64,000 bases of DNA from HLUCCA09 sp039822045. GTDB lineage: Bacteria > Pseudomonadota > Alphaproteobacteria > Rhodobacterales > Rhodobacteraceae. The notes below the pieces were generated by a model. The model was not told the origin of the DNA and ran no database searches. It saw only the letters and a list, made by a program, of their open reading frames with translations. The position numbers were made by a program, and so were the translations under genes. Location: contig JBCBMY010000017.1 in assembly GCA_039822045.1 (NCBI GenBank), positions 40,174 to 104,173 on the forward strand, read 5' to 3'. The number at the start of each line of letters is the position of its first letter. Within the stretch, counting starts at the first letter, position 1. Below, piece after piece: positions 53,066 to 62,009 of this stretch.

Positions 53066-53581
53066 TCAGAAGGTGCGCGGCGCGCCCAGGGAGAGCGTCC
53101 ACCAAATCTTGCCGGCGCGCTCCTGGTGCCAGGCAAAGCCCAGATCCCGCGCCCGCTCGTCGAGGATCACCGCCCGCGTGTTGGGGTCCTCCATCCAGGC
53201 CGCAAGCGTCTCAAGCTCCGTCTCGAACGTCTCGGACACCACTTCGCCCACCAGGAACCCGTCATAGCCCGCGCGCGTCGCCCGATCGAGCGGCGAGGAG
53301 GCATCGGATCCGAACCACCACGGGCGGTTCTGCTGCGACATGTCGCGGGAGTGATCTTCGGCCGATCGGTTGAGCGCCGGGTTCAGAGTGACCGGCGCAA
53401 CCCCTGCCGCCGAGCGCAGACTATTGACCGAATCCTGGATGCGCGAGGGGATCTGGCCCGCGTCGCGCGACGAGATCTTGTATACCTTCACGCCGCCGGG
53501 GCCGACGGTAGTGGTCGGACCGGGGCCGCATGCGGCCAGCGCTAGTGTCGACGCCATCAATACGGCGAGCTGTATGCGCAT
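53066..53581 (-). CDS. CAP (SCP/PR1-like) domain lipoprotein
   Basis: 171 residues. The lipobox is LALAAC (Cys18). The CAP domain follows with SVNSLRSAAGVAPVTLNPAL, LNRSAEDHSRDMSQQNRPWW and the ending KIWWTLSLG. The role of this domain in bacteria is not settled; it is secreted or outer-membrane anchored. Divergent from the Tat-exported L,D-transpeptidase with a 144-base gap. Confidence 0.82.
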   Translation of the reverse strand: MRIQLAVLMASTLALAACGPGPTTTVGPGGVKVYKISSRDAGQIPSRIQDSVNSLRSAAGVAPVTLNPALNRSAEDHSRDMSQQNRPWWFGSDASSPLDRATRAGYDGFLVGEVVSETFETELETLAAWMEDPNTRAVILDERARDLGFAWHQERAGKIWWTLSLGAPRTF

Positions 53582-53725
53582 CGCGCCCCTCGTCGATTAC
53601 TCCGTTGTTTCCTCTATCGGGCGGCACGGACACACGCAAAGGCAATGACACCGCTTTGAATTGTGGTTGCGGCTTTCTCGCACTAACGTGAGGTTTGCTC
53701 GCATCTGCCATGAGGAACGACCTCA

Positions 53726-54325
53726 ATGACCAAGAGATCCGATTCGCGCCTGACGCGGCGTATGCTGCTCGGCTCCGGCGTTGCCTCAGGGGCAGCCCTC
53801 CTCGCCGCTCCCGCAATTGCGCAGGAGGTGTTCGCGCCAATACCCGACAACGACCCCGCGGCCCGGCGGAATATCGCAAGCTTCCGAGCCCATGACTGGC
53901 GGCCCTATTTCAACAGCACCGCCGGCGGTGCGATTCTCGTCGATACCGGGTCGCGCGCGCTGCATTACTGGAACGCGGCGCAAACGGTGTATCGTTTGTA
54001 TCCAACGTCGGTGCCGATCTCGGAAGATCTCACGCGCCGCGGGCGCACCTCGGTCATCCGCAAGGTCGAGGGGCCAAGCTGGTCGCCGACGCCCGCGATG
54101 AAGCGGCGCAATCCCGAATGGCCGTCCTACGTGCCACCTGGGCCAGACAATCCCCTCGGGACTCACGCGCTCTATCTGGGCTGGACGTACTACCGCATCC
54201 ACGGAACCCACGACACGCGCAAGATCGGGCGGCGCTCGTCAAACGGCTGCATCGGCCTCTACAACGAGCACATTTCCGAGCTGTTCGCGATGGTTCAACC
54301 TGGCGCTCAAGTGTTGCTTATTTGA
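53726..54325 (+). CDS. L,D-transpeptidase, Tat-exported
   Basis: 199 residues. A Tat signal (LTRRMLLGSGVASGAALLAA, ending AIAQ) precedes a YkuD domain with HGTHDTRKIGRRSSNGCIGL, containing catalytic His and Cys. Probably 3-3 cross-linking of peptidoglycan or attachment of proteins to it. Second such enzyme within 1.3 kb, with different export route (Tat rather than lipoprotein). Confidence 0.9.
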   Translation: MTKRSDSRLTRRMLLGSGVASGAALLAAPAIAQEVFAPIPDNDPAARRNIASFRAHDWRPYFNSTAGGAILVDTGSRALHYWNAAQTVYRLYPTSVPISEDLTRRGRTSVIRKVEGPSWSPTPAMKRRNPEWPSYVPPGPDNPLGTHALYLGWTYYRIHGTHDTRKIGRRSSNGCIGLYNEHISELFAMVQPGAQVLLI

Positions 54326-54417
54326 CGACAAGTGGGCACCGGCCGGATGCCCCTCCCCAACGCAATTGCAATGAATGTGGCCCTCTGTAATGAAGCGTCC
54401 ACGAGGAACTACTTGGG

Positions 54418-54450
54418 TGCGCAGGCGTCCTCATGACCCGTGCCTGCGCA
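54418..54450 (+). promoter_or_regulatory. leader hairpin before the 62-aa secreted peptide gene
   Basis: TGCGCAGGC and GCCTGCGCA form a perfect 9-bp stem with a 15-base loop, ending 5 bases before the GGAGG ribosome site of the small gene. It could stabilise the mRNA or gate translation. Confidence 0.5.
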
Positions 54451-54466
54451 GTATCTGGAGGTTAAC

Positions 54467-54655
54467 ATGAAGAAAGTTGCTCTCGCCGCTGCTCTCTCCG
54501 TCGCTGCCACCGGCGCGTTTGCCGGCGGCTTTGACGAGCCGATCATTGAGCCGGAAGTCATCGTTGAAGAGACGGGCTCCACGGCCGGCGGCATTCTTGT
54601 CCCGATTCTGCTGCTCGTTCTGCTCGGCGCCGCGGTCGCAGCGTCCAACAACTGA
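54467..54655 (+). CDS. small secreted or membrane peptide, function unknown
   Basis: 62 residues. A Sec-type signal (residues 1-18, KKVALAAALSVAATGAFA) leads to an acidic stretch FDEPIIEPEVIVEETGS and a C-terminal membrane helix (GGILVPILLLVLLGAAVA) ending SNN. The ribosome site GGAGGT is ideal, a hairpin precedes it and a textbook terminator follows, so it is probably a strongly expressed gene in its own unit. I believe similar small proteins sit beside hemH in other Rhodobacterales, but this is from memory. No function known. Confidence 0.8.
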   Translation: MKKVALAAALSVAATGAFAGGFDEPIIEPEVIVEETGSTAGGILVPILLLVLLGAAVAASNN

Positions 54656-54672
54656 TCCTGGCGACAGACACC

Positions 54673-54701
54673 AAAAAGGCGGGGCTGTGCCCCGCCTTTT
54701 T
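54673..54701 (+). terminator. rho-independent terminator after the small peptide gene
   Basis: GGCGGGGC-TGT-GCCCCGCC, flanked by AAAAA and TTTTT, 18 bases after the stop. The symmetric A and T runs would let it work in both directions, so it may also end the convergent hemH message. Confidence 0.92.
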
Positions 54702-54746
54702 CTGTTTCCGGATTGGAAAAAATCGAATGGGACGAGGCGAGTAACC

Positions 54747-55880
54747 TCACTCGACCCAACCGCCCAGGTTGTCCGAGATGACCTTGGACAATGCCGCGAT
54801 GTGGGCATCATTGTCGTTGAGGCAGGGAATATAGGTGAACGCCTCGCCGCCGGCGTCCTCGAAGCTTTCCCGGATCTCTTCGTTGATCTCCTCAAGCGTC
54901 TCGATGCAGTCGGCCGAGAATGCCGGCGCACACACCGCAATCCGCTTCTTGCCCGCCTCAGCAAGCCGCGCGACCTCCTCGACCGTGTAAGGCTTCAGCC
55001 ACTCTTCTGGGCCGAATCGGCTCTGGAACGTCGTGACGATTCTGTCGTCGCCCCAGCCGAGCTTCTCCTTCAGGAGCCGCGTCGTCTTCTGACACTGGCA
55101 GTGATAGGGGTCGCCCTCCATCAGGTAGCGCTTGGGCACGCCGTGATAGGAGCAGACCAGGATATCGGGCTCCTGCTCGAGCGCGGCGTAGGCGCTGGTC
55201 ACGGACTGCGCCAGCGCGTCGATATAGGCTGGATCCTCGAAGTAGGGCTCAACGACACGCACGATCGGCTGCCACTTCTCCTTCATCAGCACGCGAAAGA
55301 ATTGATCGTTCGCAGTGGCCGAAGTGGCGCCGGCATAATGGGGGTAGAGCGGGAAGAACAGGATCTTGCGGCAGCCTGCCTCGATGAGGGCGCGCACCTT
55401 CGACTCCGTCGAAGGATTGCCGTAGCGCATGCAGAAATCCACAACCACCTGATCGCCGTAGCGGGCCTGCATCTCGGCTTTGATCTTGGCGGTCTGATCC
55501 TTGGTGATCGTCATCAACGGGCTTTCGCCCTTCTCCTCGTTCCAGATCGATTTGTACGCCTCGCCCGAGGAGAACGGCCGCTTCGACAGGATCACGAGCT
55601 GCAAAAGCGGCTGCCAGATGAAGGGCGAGTAGTCGATGACCCGGCGGTCGCTCAGGAACTCGCCCAGGTAGCGACGCATCGACCAGTAGTCGTAATTGTC
55701 GGGCGTTCCAAGATTGGCCAACAGGACCCCGACCTTGGCCGGCTTTACGCGGGGATGGTCAGCCGGAAGGTGATTTCGGTCGGAGCTGGCATCACTGACG
55801 GTGGTGCGGGCCGCGGGCACGTGCGTCGCTTCGGAATTGGCGTCGAACATCTGCAGGTCCTGGGTGCTATTCTGGGTCAT
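54747..55880 (-). CDS. hemH: ferrochelatase
   Basis: About 377 residues, inserts Fe2+ into protoporphyrin IX. Recognised by VGVLLANLGTPDNYDYWSMRRYL, FSSGEAYKSIW, LFFPLYPHYAGATSA, the active-site VCSYHGVPKRYL and the E-rich metal path DCIETLEEINEE. The first 45 residues are variable. Start at 55880, behind AGGAAGG; longer frames upstream are not supported. Convergent with the small peptide gene. Confidence 0.94.
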   Translation of the reverse strand: MTQNSTQDLQMFDANSEATHVPAARTTVSDASSDRNHLPADHPRVKPAKVGVLLANLGTPDNYDYWSMRRYLGEFLSDRRVIDYSPFIWQPLLQLVILSKRPFSSGEAYKSIWNEEKGESPLMTITKDQTAKIKAEMQARYGDQVVVDFCMRYGNPSTESKVRALIEAGCRKILFFPLYPHYAGATSATANDQFFRVLMKEKWQPIVRVVEPYFEDPAYIDALAQSVTSAYAALEQEPDILVCSYHGVPKRYLMEGDPYHCQCQKTTRLLKEKLGWGDDRIVTTFQSRFGPEEWLKPYTVEEVARLAEAGKKRIAVCAPAFSADCIETLEEINEEIRESFEDAGGEAFTYIPCLNDNDAHIAALSKVISDNLGGWVE

Positions 55881-55926
55881 GCTGTGACCGCCTTCCTGAG
55901 ACGAGATAACTGCCATTGGTCCGGGG

Positions 55927-56757
55927 TCAATCCTGCCCACCAGGCAGGGTTTCCTCCCGTGTGCCCAGCGCCTCAGCCAGACGGTGGCTGGCCGATCCCG
56001 GGCGCAACGCGCGAGGTTGATCCGGCCCGGGCGCCCAGCCGGCAAGAGTGATCACTTCGAAGCGCGCGCCGAGGCGTCCATCGGGCAAAGCGTTGTCCGC
56101 AGCATAGAGCCCGGCCGCGCGGGCGAACACCTCGCGCGGAGCCAGGGCACGGTGGCGGTCGGCCAGCGCATTCGTCTCGCCCATCGCGCGCACGTCATGC
56201 ATCAGATGGAACGCCGTTCGATAGCTCACCTCGTAGCTCTGGCTGTCGGCCACCGGCATGGCGAACCCGGCCCGCTGCAACAGCGCCCCGAGATCCCGGA
56301 TCTCTGCCATCGGCGCTACCCGCGGGGACAACCCTCCGGTCACCTCCGATTCGGCCCGCGCCAGCGCGGAGCGGAGGGGCGCCAGCGTTGTGCCGCCGAA
56401 CGAGGCGCAGAGGATCAAGCCGTCGGGCTGCAGGGCCTGGCGGCATTGAATGAGCTGCCCGACCGGATCATCCGCCCAATGCAGCGCCAGCGCATGAACC
56501 ACAAGATCCTGGCTGCCCCGGGCGAGGCTCAGAACCTCCGTATCCTCCACCTGGCGCGCGCCAGGCCAAAGCTTTGCCCACAATTCCGGAAAACCGCTCA
56601 CAACGGCGATCTCGGTAAACCGCCTGTTAACCGTATTCACCCTCTCTTGCAGGTCGAGCGCTGTGGCGCGGTGCAGGAAGTCGGCATGACCCTGTCGCGT
56701 GGCGCGAGCGCGGTGCGCCGCGAGGGCCGGTCGGTCGGTCAGAGCGGGACGGGTCAT
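55927..56757 (-). CDS. SAM-dependent methyltransferase, NDUFAF5/BioC-like
   Basis: About 276 residues. Begins MTRPALTDRPALAAHRARA and carries a class I methyltransferase core with VHALALHWADDPVGQLIQCR and RALQPDGLILCASFGG. The SAM-binding glycine loop is weak. Resembles the NDUFAF5/BioC branch seen next to comF in alphaproteobacteria; the exact substrate is unknown. Divergent from comF: only 12 bases separate the start codons, and the GAGGAGG there serves comF. Confidence 0.75.
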   Translation of the reverse strand: MTRPALTDRPALAAHRARATRQGHADFLHRATALDLQERVNTVNRRFTEIAVVSGFPELWAKLWPGARQVEDTEVLSLARGSQDLVVHALALHWADDPVGQLIQCRQALQPDGLILCASFGGTTLAPLRSALARAESEVTGGLSPRVAPMAEIRDLGALLQRAGFAMPVADSQSYEVSYRTAFHLMHDVRAMGETNALADRHRALAPREVFARAAGLYAADNALPDGRLGARFEVITLAGWAPGPDQPRALRPGSASHRLAEALGTREETLPGGQD

Positions 56758-56769
56758 GAGGAGGTGAGA

Positions 56770-57555
56770 TTGACGATTTCGCGCCAGATGCAAGCCCTGA
56801 TCGAGGCTGTCTATCCGCCGCACTGCCTCGCCTGTTCCGAGGTGGTCGCCTCGGCCGGCGGTCTTTGTACGTCGTGCTGGAGCGAGGCCATCTTTCTTGC
56901 GGGGCCCGTTTGCGATTCCTGCGGGGTGCCGATCCTGGCGCCGCACCACATCGAAGGGCAGGCAACCTGCGACACTGCCGCCCTCCGGTGCGATGACTGC
57001 CAGACAATCGCACGACCCTGGCGCCGGGGTCGATCAGCGATGGCGTATGCGGGCACCGGGCGACGCCTGGCCTTGGCGCTCAAGAACGCCGACCGGACCG
57101 ACCTGCCCCGCGCCGCCGCGGCATGGATGCTGCGCGCCGGCGCGCCGATCCTGGCGCCGGACATGCTCGTCGCGCCGGTGCCGCTCCACTGGCTGCGCCT
57201 GTTCAAGCGGCGCTACAATCAAGCGGCGCTCCTGTCCCAAGCCATCGCCAAGCAGGCCGGCTTTGACCATTGCCCGGATCTGCTCCGGCGCCTGCGCGCC
57301 ACGCCCAGCCAGGACGGGCGCAGTCAGGCCGAGCGGTTTGCCAACCTCGCCAACGCGATCGACGTGCATCCCCGCCACACCGACATGATCGCCGGCCGCA
57401 CCGTTCTGCTGGTCGACGATGTGATGACAACCGGCGCGACCTTGGCCGCCTGCGCCGAGGCCTGTCTTGCTGCCGGCGCACAGGAGGTCCGCATTCTCGC
57501 TCTGGCGCGCGTCGTCAAGGACTCCTACATCGGAAGGAAATCCGATCAGGAGTGA
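56770..57555 (+). CDS. comF: ComF-family protein (phosphoribosyltransferase fold)
   Basis: About 261 residues. Starts at TTG 56770, 5 bases after AGGAGG. N-terminal double zinc region with CLACSEV, CTSCW, CDSCG and CDDC pairs, then a phosphoribosyltransferase core with the PRPP loop VLLVDDVMTTGATLAACAEA. ComF is linked to DNA uptake and recombination in competent bacteria, but its role in alphaproteobacteria is uncertain. Followed by grxC after 3 bases. Confidence 0.9.
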   Translation: MTISRQMQALIEAVYPPHCLACSEVVASAGGLCTSCWSEAIFLAGPVCDSCGVPILAPHHIEGQATCDTAALRCDDCQTIARPWRRGRSAMAYAGTGRRLALALKNADRTDLPRAAAAWMLRAGAPILAPDMLVAPVPLHWLRLFKRRYNQAALLSQAIAKQAGFDHCPDLLRRLRATPSQDGRSQAERFANLANAIDVHPRHTDMIAGRTVLLVDDVMTTGATLAACAEACLAAGAQEVRILALARVVKDSYIGRKSDQE

Positions 57556-57558
57556 CCG

Positions 57559-57819
57559 ATGCAACAAGTCGAGATCTACACGACGCCGCTTTGCGGCTTC
57601 TGCCATGCCGCCAAGCGCCTGCTGTCGAATAAGGGCGTGGCGTTTACCGAGATCGATGTCGCCCGGGTGCCCGAGAAGCGGGCCGAGATGGTCGGTCGCG
57701 CAAGTGGCGCCCGAACGGTACCTCAGATCTTCGTGGGCCAGACCCATGTGGGCGGCTGCGACGACCTCTATGCCCTCGACCGGGCGGGACAGCTCGATCC
57801 GCTCCTTGAAAGCGCCTGA
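57559..57819 (+). CDS. grxC: glutaredoxin 3
   Basis: 86 residues. Active site CGFC (residues 11-14) in place of the usual CPYC, then the cis-Pro region RTVPQIFVGQTHVGGCDDLY. Glutathione-dependent thiol reductase of the cytoplasm. It ends 4 bases before the amidase gene. The altered dipeptide between the cysteines could shift redox potential. Confidence 0.9.
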   Translation: MQQVEIYTTPLCGFCHAAKRLLSNKGVAFTEIDVARVPEKRAEMVGRASGARTVPQIFVGQTHVGGCDDLYALDRAGQLDPLLESA

Positions 57820-57822
57820 CAG

Positions 57823-58653
57823 GTGCGCACTGGCCTTGTCCAGATCACGGCGTCAGACGACCCGGCCGGGAACCTTGCCACCCTGACGGACCAGATCTCA
57901 GAGGCGGTGGCCGAGGGGGCGGGGTTTGTTCTGACGCCCGAGGTCTCGAATTGCCTGTCGACCTCGCGCACGCACCAAAGGGAGGTCTTGGCGCTTGAGC
58001 CGGACGACACGGTGCTTTCCGGCCTGCGCAACGAAGCGTCCCGCCACGGGATATGGCTTCTGGCGGGGTCGCTCGCTCTGAAGCTGCCGGACGAGCCACG
58101 CTTTGCGAATCGCTCGATCCTGATCGCGCCGGACGGCGGCATCGCCGCCCGCTACGACAAGATCCACATGTTTGACGTTGCGATCTCGGACGAGGAGACC
58201 TACCGCGAATCCGACGGCTACCGTCCCGGGCGCCACGCGGTGCTCGCTGATGCCGGCTTCGCTCGGATCGGCCTGACGATCTGCTATGACGTCCGCTTTC
58301 CCGATCTCTATCGTCGGTTGGCCACCGCCGGCGCAGATGTCCTGACGGTGCCATCGGCCTTCTCTCCCGTCTCGGGCGCTGCCCACTGGCACACGCTTTT
58401 GCGCGCCCGCGCCATCGAGACGGGGTGCTGGGTGTTGGCGCCGGCCCAGACGGGGGACCACCCGTTGCGACGGGGCCGCCCACGGTCGACCTACGGCCAC
58501 GGGCTTGCGGTGAGCCCATGGGGCCAGGTTGTCTTGGACATGGGCGTGGCGCCAGGGGTCGGGATGCTCGACATCGACCTTGGCGCCGTGGCGGAGGCGC
58601 GCCGACGAATCCCAGCACTGCTTCACGGGCGCGCCATCTCCGGGCCAGACTGA
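57823..58653 (+). CDS. carbon-nitrogen hydrolase (Nit-type amidase)
   Basis: 276 residues, nitrilase superfamily. The catalytic triad is visible: Glu in LTPEVSNCLS, Lys in YDKIHMFDV and Cys in LTICYDVRFPDLYR. It resembles Nit2/omega-amidase or deaminated-glutathione amidase, which clean up side products of transaminases and glutathione. GTG start 3 bases after the grxC stop. Followed by a MarR gene 8 bases on. Confidence 0.88.
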   Translation: MRTGLVQITASDDPAGNLATLTDQISEAVAEGAGFVLTPEVSNCLSTSRTHQREVLALEPDDTVLSGLRNEASRHGIWLLAGSLALKLPDEPRFANRSILIAPDGGIAARYDKIHMFDVAISDEETYRESDGYRPGRHAVLADAGFARIGLTICYDVRFPDLYRRLATAGADVLTVPSAFSPVSGAAHWHTLLRARAIETGCWVLAPAQTGDHPLRRGRPRSTYGHGLAVSPWGQVVLDMGVAPGVGMLDIDLGAVAEARRRIPALLHGRAISGPD

Positions 58654-58661
58654 GACGCGGC

Positions 58662-59102
58662 ATGACCCAACAGACCGACAGCCTCGCCGTTGGCCTCTTC
58701 TCGGAGGTCTTCACCATTGACCAGTTGGCACGCAATCGCCTGACCCGTGCGCTCCCCCGCGGTATGGAAATCAGCCATCTGGCGGTTCTCAATCACCTCG
58801 CACGGATCGGCGAGGAACGAACCGCGGCACAGCTCGCGTCCGCCTTCCATCTGACGCGCGGCGCGATGTCGAACACGCTGTCGCGGCTGGAGCGAGCAGG
58901 CCATATCCATGTCCGCCCCGATTGGGACGATGCGCGGCGCAAGTTCGTCTCCGTAAGTCCCGCGGGTCTGCAGGCCCGCGAGGCGGCCATCGCCGCCGTG
59001 TCACCGATCATCGCCGACGTGGTTGAGCAAATCGGGCCCGAGCGTGTGCGACAGGCGCTTCCGGTGCTGCGGGAATTGCGGGGGCGCCTTGGCGCCGGCT
59101 GA
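58662..59102 (+). CDS. MarR-family transcriptional regulator
   Basis: 146 residues, winged-helix dimer. The recognition region is LASAFHLTRGAMSNTLSRLE with wing DARRKFVSVSPAG. Represses or activates nearby genes in response to small aromatic or redox ligands; the target is unknown. The ATG lies 8 bases after the amidase stop, so it is likely read with comF-grxC-amidase. Converges on ubiG. Confidence 0.88.
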   Translation: MTQQTDSLAVGLFSEVFTIDQLARNRLTRALPRGMEISHLAVLNHLARIGEERTAAQLASAFHLTRGAMSNTLSRLERAGHIHVRPDWDDARRKFVSVSPAGLQAREAAIAAVSPIIADVVEQIGPERVRQALPVLRELRGRLGAG

Positions 59103-59118
59103 GCCTACATTGGCGGAG

Positions 59119-59880
59119 CTACGCGGGCGCCACCGCCGCCATGATGTAGTTGACCGAAAGATCCTGTGGGTCGAGCCGCCAGTCCCATCGCACCGGATCG
59201 AATACCATGCCCTTGGCATCCACCGGCTCCAGTCCAGCCGCCTCGGCCATCGCATCGAGCTCCGGAGGCGTCACGAACCTTTTCCAGTCATGGGTGCCAC
59301 GGGGCAGCCAGCGCAGCACAACTTCCGCACCCACGACCGCCAGAGCAAAGCTGCGCGCTGTGCGATTAAGGGTGGACGCCATGAACAGACCACCGGGCTT
59401 CAGGAGCCGGCCGCAGGTTGCGACAAAGCCATTTGGATCGGCGACATGCTCGACGACCTCCAGGGCAAGAACGGCGTCGAAGCGCGCTCCGGCATCCGCC
59501 AGGTCCTCGGCCCGGGCGACCTGGTAGTCGATGGCAAGCCCCGATTGCGCTGCGTGGGTTGCTGCCACCCGAACGGTCTCGCCCGATGCATCGATGCCGG
59601 TGACGGCCGCACCGAGGCGCGTCAGCGGCTCGGCCACCAGCCCCCCTCCACAGCCGATATCGAGCGCGGCAAGGCCCTCGAGCGGCGACCGCGCAGCCGG
59701 GTCGCGATCAAACTCAGACATGATCTGGCGCGTGATATAGTCGAGCCGAACCGGGTTCAGCTCATGGAGCGGACGGAACTTGCCGGCCGGATCCCACCAC
59801 TCTGCCGCCATCGCCTCGAATTTGGCAACTTCGTTGCCATCGACACTGCCCCCGATCGCCCCGCCGGCCGCGCTCTGCAT
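59119..59880 (-). CDS. ubiG: bifunctional ubiquinone O-methyltransferase
   Basis: About 253 residues, both O-methylations of ubiquinone synthesis. It shows EVAKFEAMAAEWWDPAGKFR, HELNPVRLDYI, the SAM loop ALDIGCGGGLVAEPLTRLGA and DAVLALEVVEHVADPN. GAGGAA precedes the ATG at 59880; the longer form to 59925 is not needed. Divergent from pip by 60 bases with a TATATAG element near 59928. Confidence 0.95.
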   Translation of the reverse strand: MQSAAGGAIGGSVDGNEVAKFEAMAAEWWDPAGKFRPLHELNPVRLDYITRQIMSEFDRDPAARSPLEGLAALDIGCGGGLVAEPLTRLGAAVTGIDASGETVRVAATHAAQSGLAIDYQVARAEDLADAGARFDAVLALEVVEHVADPNGFVATCGRLLKPGGLFMASTLNRTARSFALAVVGAEVVLRWLPRGTHDWKRFVTPPELDAMAEAAGLEPVDAKGMVFDPVRWDWRLDPQDLSVNYIMAAVAPA

Positions 59881-59940
59881 CTCGTTCCTCGTGCGGTTTT
59901 CCGCGTGGCGTCGCGCCACGGCCATCTATATAGAGCCACT

Positions 59941-60930
59941 ATGGACAAAAACGCATCCCACAAGAGCGCGGTACAGTACCTCTACCCCCCTGTTGACCCG
60001 TTCGATCAGCGGATCATGGAGGTGGAAGGCGGCCACCGCATCTATGTGGAACAGTGCGGAAATCCCAACGGTATTCCGGCCATCGTGCTCCATGGCGGCC
60101 CCGGGGGTGGGTGCAGCCCGGCCATGCGCCGCTATTTCGATCCCGACCGGTTTCGCATCATCCTGTTCGACCAACGCGGATGCGGCCGGTCGCGGCCCCA
60201 CGCCAGCGTGGAAAACAACACTACCTGGGATCTGGTCGACGATATCGAATGTATTCGCGTGGCGCTCGACGTCGAGCGTTGGGTGGTCTTCGGCGGTTCG
60301 TGGGGCGCAACGCTTGCTCTGATCTATGCCCAGAGCCACCCCGACCGGTGCGCCTATCTGGCCCTACGTGGCGTCTTCCTCATGACGCGGTCCGAGCTTG
60401 ACTGGTTCTATGGCGGGGGCGCCGGCCAGTTCTTTCCCGACCAATGGACCCGGTTCACCAGCCTGATACCCGAGGACGAGCGGAGCGACCTGATCGCGGC
60501 CTATCACCGCCGCCTCTTTTCCGGGGAAAGCGTGGTCGAGACCCGCTATGCCCGGGCGTGGACGGCCTGGGAAAATGCTCTGGCCTCGATCAGTCACGAG
60601 GGCCCGGGGGGTGACAGCCCGGCCGACTATGCCCGCGCCTTCGCCCGGCTCGAAAGCCACTACTTCATGAATGGCGGATTTCTCGAAGAAGATGGCCAGA
60701 TTGTGCAGGACGTCGATCGGATCGCCCACATTCCGGCCACCGTCGTGCAGGGCCGCTATGATATGATCTGCCCGCCCGTTTCGGCGTGGCGCCTGTGCGA
60801 AAGCTGGCCGCGGGCCGATCTCAAGCTGATCGGCATGGCCGGCCACGCCCTCTCGGAGCCCGGCATTTCGGCAGAGCTCGTGCGGGTGACGAAGGGCATC
60901 GCCCGGCAGTCCGAGATCTATGGCCTCTGA
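59941..60930 (+). CDS. pip: proline iminopeptidase
   Basis: 329 residues, alpha/beta-hydrolase of family S33, removes N-terminal proline. LHGGPGGGCSPAMRRYFDP is the oxyanion region, FGGSWGATLALIYAQSHP carries the nucleophilic Ser, and the Asp and His lie in VQGRYDMICPP and MAGHALSEPG. A TATATAG element is only about 10 bases upstream of the ATG, so the leader is very short. Confidence 0.94.
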   Translation: MDKNASHKSAVQYLYPPVDPFDQRIMEVEGGHRIYVEQCGNPNGIPAIVLHGGPGGGCSPAMRRYFDPDRFRIILFDQRGCGRSRPHASVENNTTWDLVDDIECIRVALDVERWVVFGGSWGATLALIYAQSHPDRCAYLALRGVFLMTRSELDWFYGGGAGQFFPDQWTRFTSLIPEDERSDLIAAYHRRLFSGESVVETRYARAWTAWENALASISHEGPGGDSPADYARAFARLESHYFMNGGFLEEDGQIVQDVDRIAHIPATVVQGRYDMICPPVSAWRLCESWPRADLKLIGMAGHALSEPGISAELVRVTKGIARQSEIYGL

Positions 60931-61007
60931 GAGGTCTTTCCGGTGCCCCGTGCGTTGGGCTATAGCGCGCAGGTCAACTCGGATCACCCCACACCTGGCC
61001 TTCCACC

Positions 61008-62009
61008 ATGCCGCGCCTCGTTGTCTCGATCATCAACTTCCGCACGCCGGACCTGACGATCGCGTGCGTCTCATCGGTGCTGCGCGATCTGAGCGCCACG
61101 CCCGACGCGCGCGACGCCGAGGTCGTGATCGTCGACAATGCATCGAACGACGGCTCCGTCGAGCACCTCTCGGACTGGATCGATGCGCATCCAGATGACC
61201 CAGTTCGCCTGATCCGGTCACCGCTCAACACCGGGTTTTCGGGCGGGCATAACCAGGTGATCGAGAGCAGTGATACAGACTACGTGCTGCTCCTTAACTC
61301 TGATGCCGAACTGCGCGTTGGCTGTCTCGCCAAACTTCTCGCCGCCGCTGAAAGGGACAAAGCCGCTGGCCTTATCGGGCCAGCGCTGGAGGGCGAGGAC
61401 GGCACCCGGCAAACAAGCTTCTTTCGCTGGCCCGGTGCCCTGAGCGAGCTGGAACGTGGTGCCTCGCTCGGCCCGGTTACGGCATTGCTGTCGCGATGGG
61501 TTGTGCCCTTGGGCCCCGAGCCGGAGACCGACGAGATCGGCTGGACGGCCTTTGCCTGCGTCCTTCTCAGACGTGCAATGATCGACCAGATCGGGCCGTT
61601 GGATGGAGGCTACTTCCTGTACTTCGAAGACGTCGAATACTGCCTTCGGGCAAAGCGTGCTGGCTGGACCGTCGGGCATGCGCCCGCCGCCCGCGCCTTG
61701 CACCATATCGGTGGCTCGACCGGGGTCACGGCCTTGCAAACGCAACACCTGCGTCGTCCCGCATTCTATTATGCCGGGCGAAGCCGATACTTCTTTCAGG
61801 CCTACGGGCGGTTTGGCCTGTTGGCCGCCAACGTGGGCTGGACGATCGGCCGCGCCCTGAGTTGGACACGATTTCTGCTCGGCAAAGGGCGGCCCGCCGG
61901 CACCGCCCATGAGGCGCGCGACATCTGGATTAACTTCGCCCAGCCTCTCGGCCCGCGCCATGCCCCGCCAGATGCGGAAGAGCCACCGGGGCAACGCGTG
62001 CCAACATGA
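61008..62009 (+). CDS. GT2 glycosyltransferase, rhamnosyltransferase-like
   Basis: 333 residues, GT-A fold: VVIVDNASNDGS, the nucleotide-sugar Asp motif LLLNSDAELRVG and GYFLYFEDVEYCLRAKRAGW, which is typical of WbbL/RfbF-like rhamnosyltransferases. Likely builds an extracellular or lipopolysaccharide glycan. First of three overlapping genes of a small glycan cluster. Confidence 0.88.
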   Translation: MPRLVVSIINFRTPDLTIACVSSVLRDLSATPDARDAEVVIVDNASNDGSVEHLSDWIDAHPDDPVRLIRSPLNTGFSGGHNQVIESSDTDYVLLLNSDAELRVGCLAKLLAAAERDKAAGLIGPALEGEDGTRQTSFFRWPGALSELERGASLGPVTALLSRWVVPLGPEPETDEIGWTAFACVLLRRAMIDQIGPLDGGYFLYFEDVEYCLRAKRAGWTVGHAPAARALHHIGGSTGVTALQTQHLRRPAFYYAGRSRYFFQAYGRFGLLAANVGWTIGRALSWTRFLLGKGRPAGTAHEARDIWINFAQPLGPRHAPPDAEEPPGQRVPT

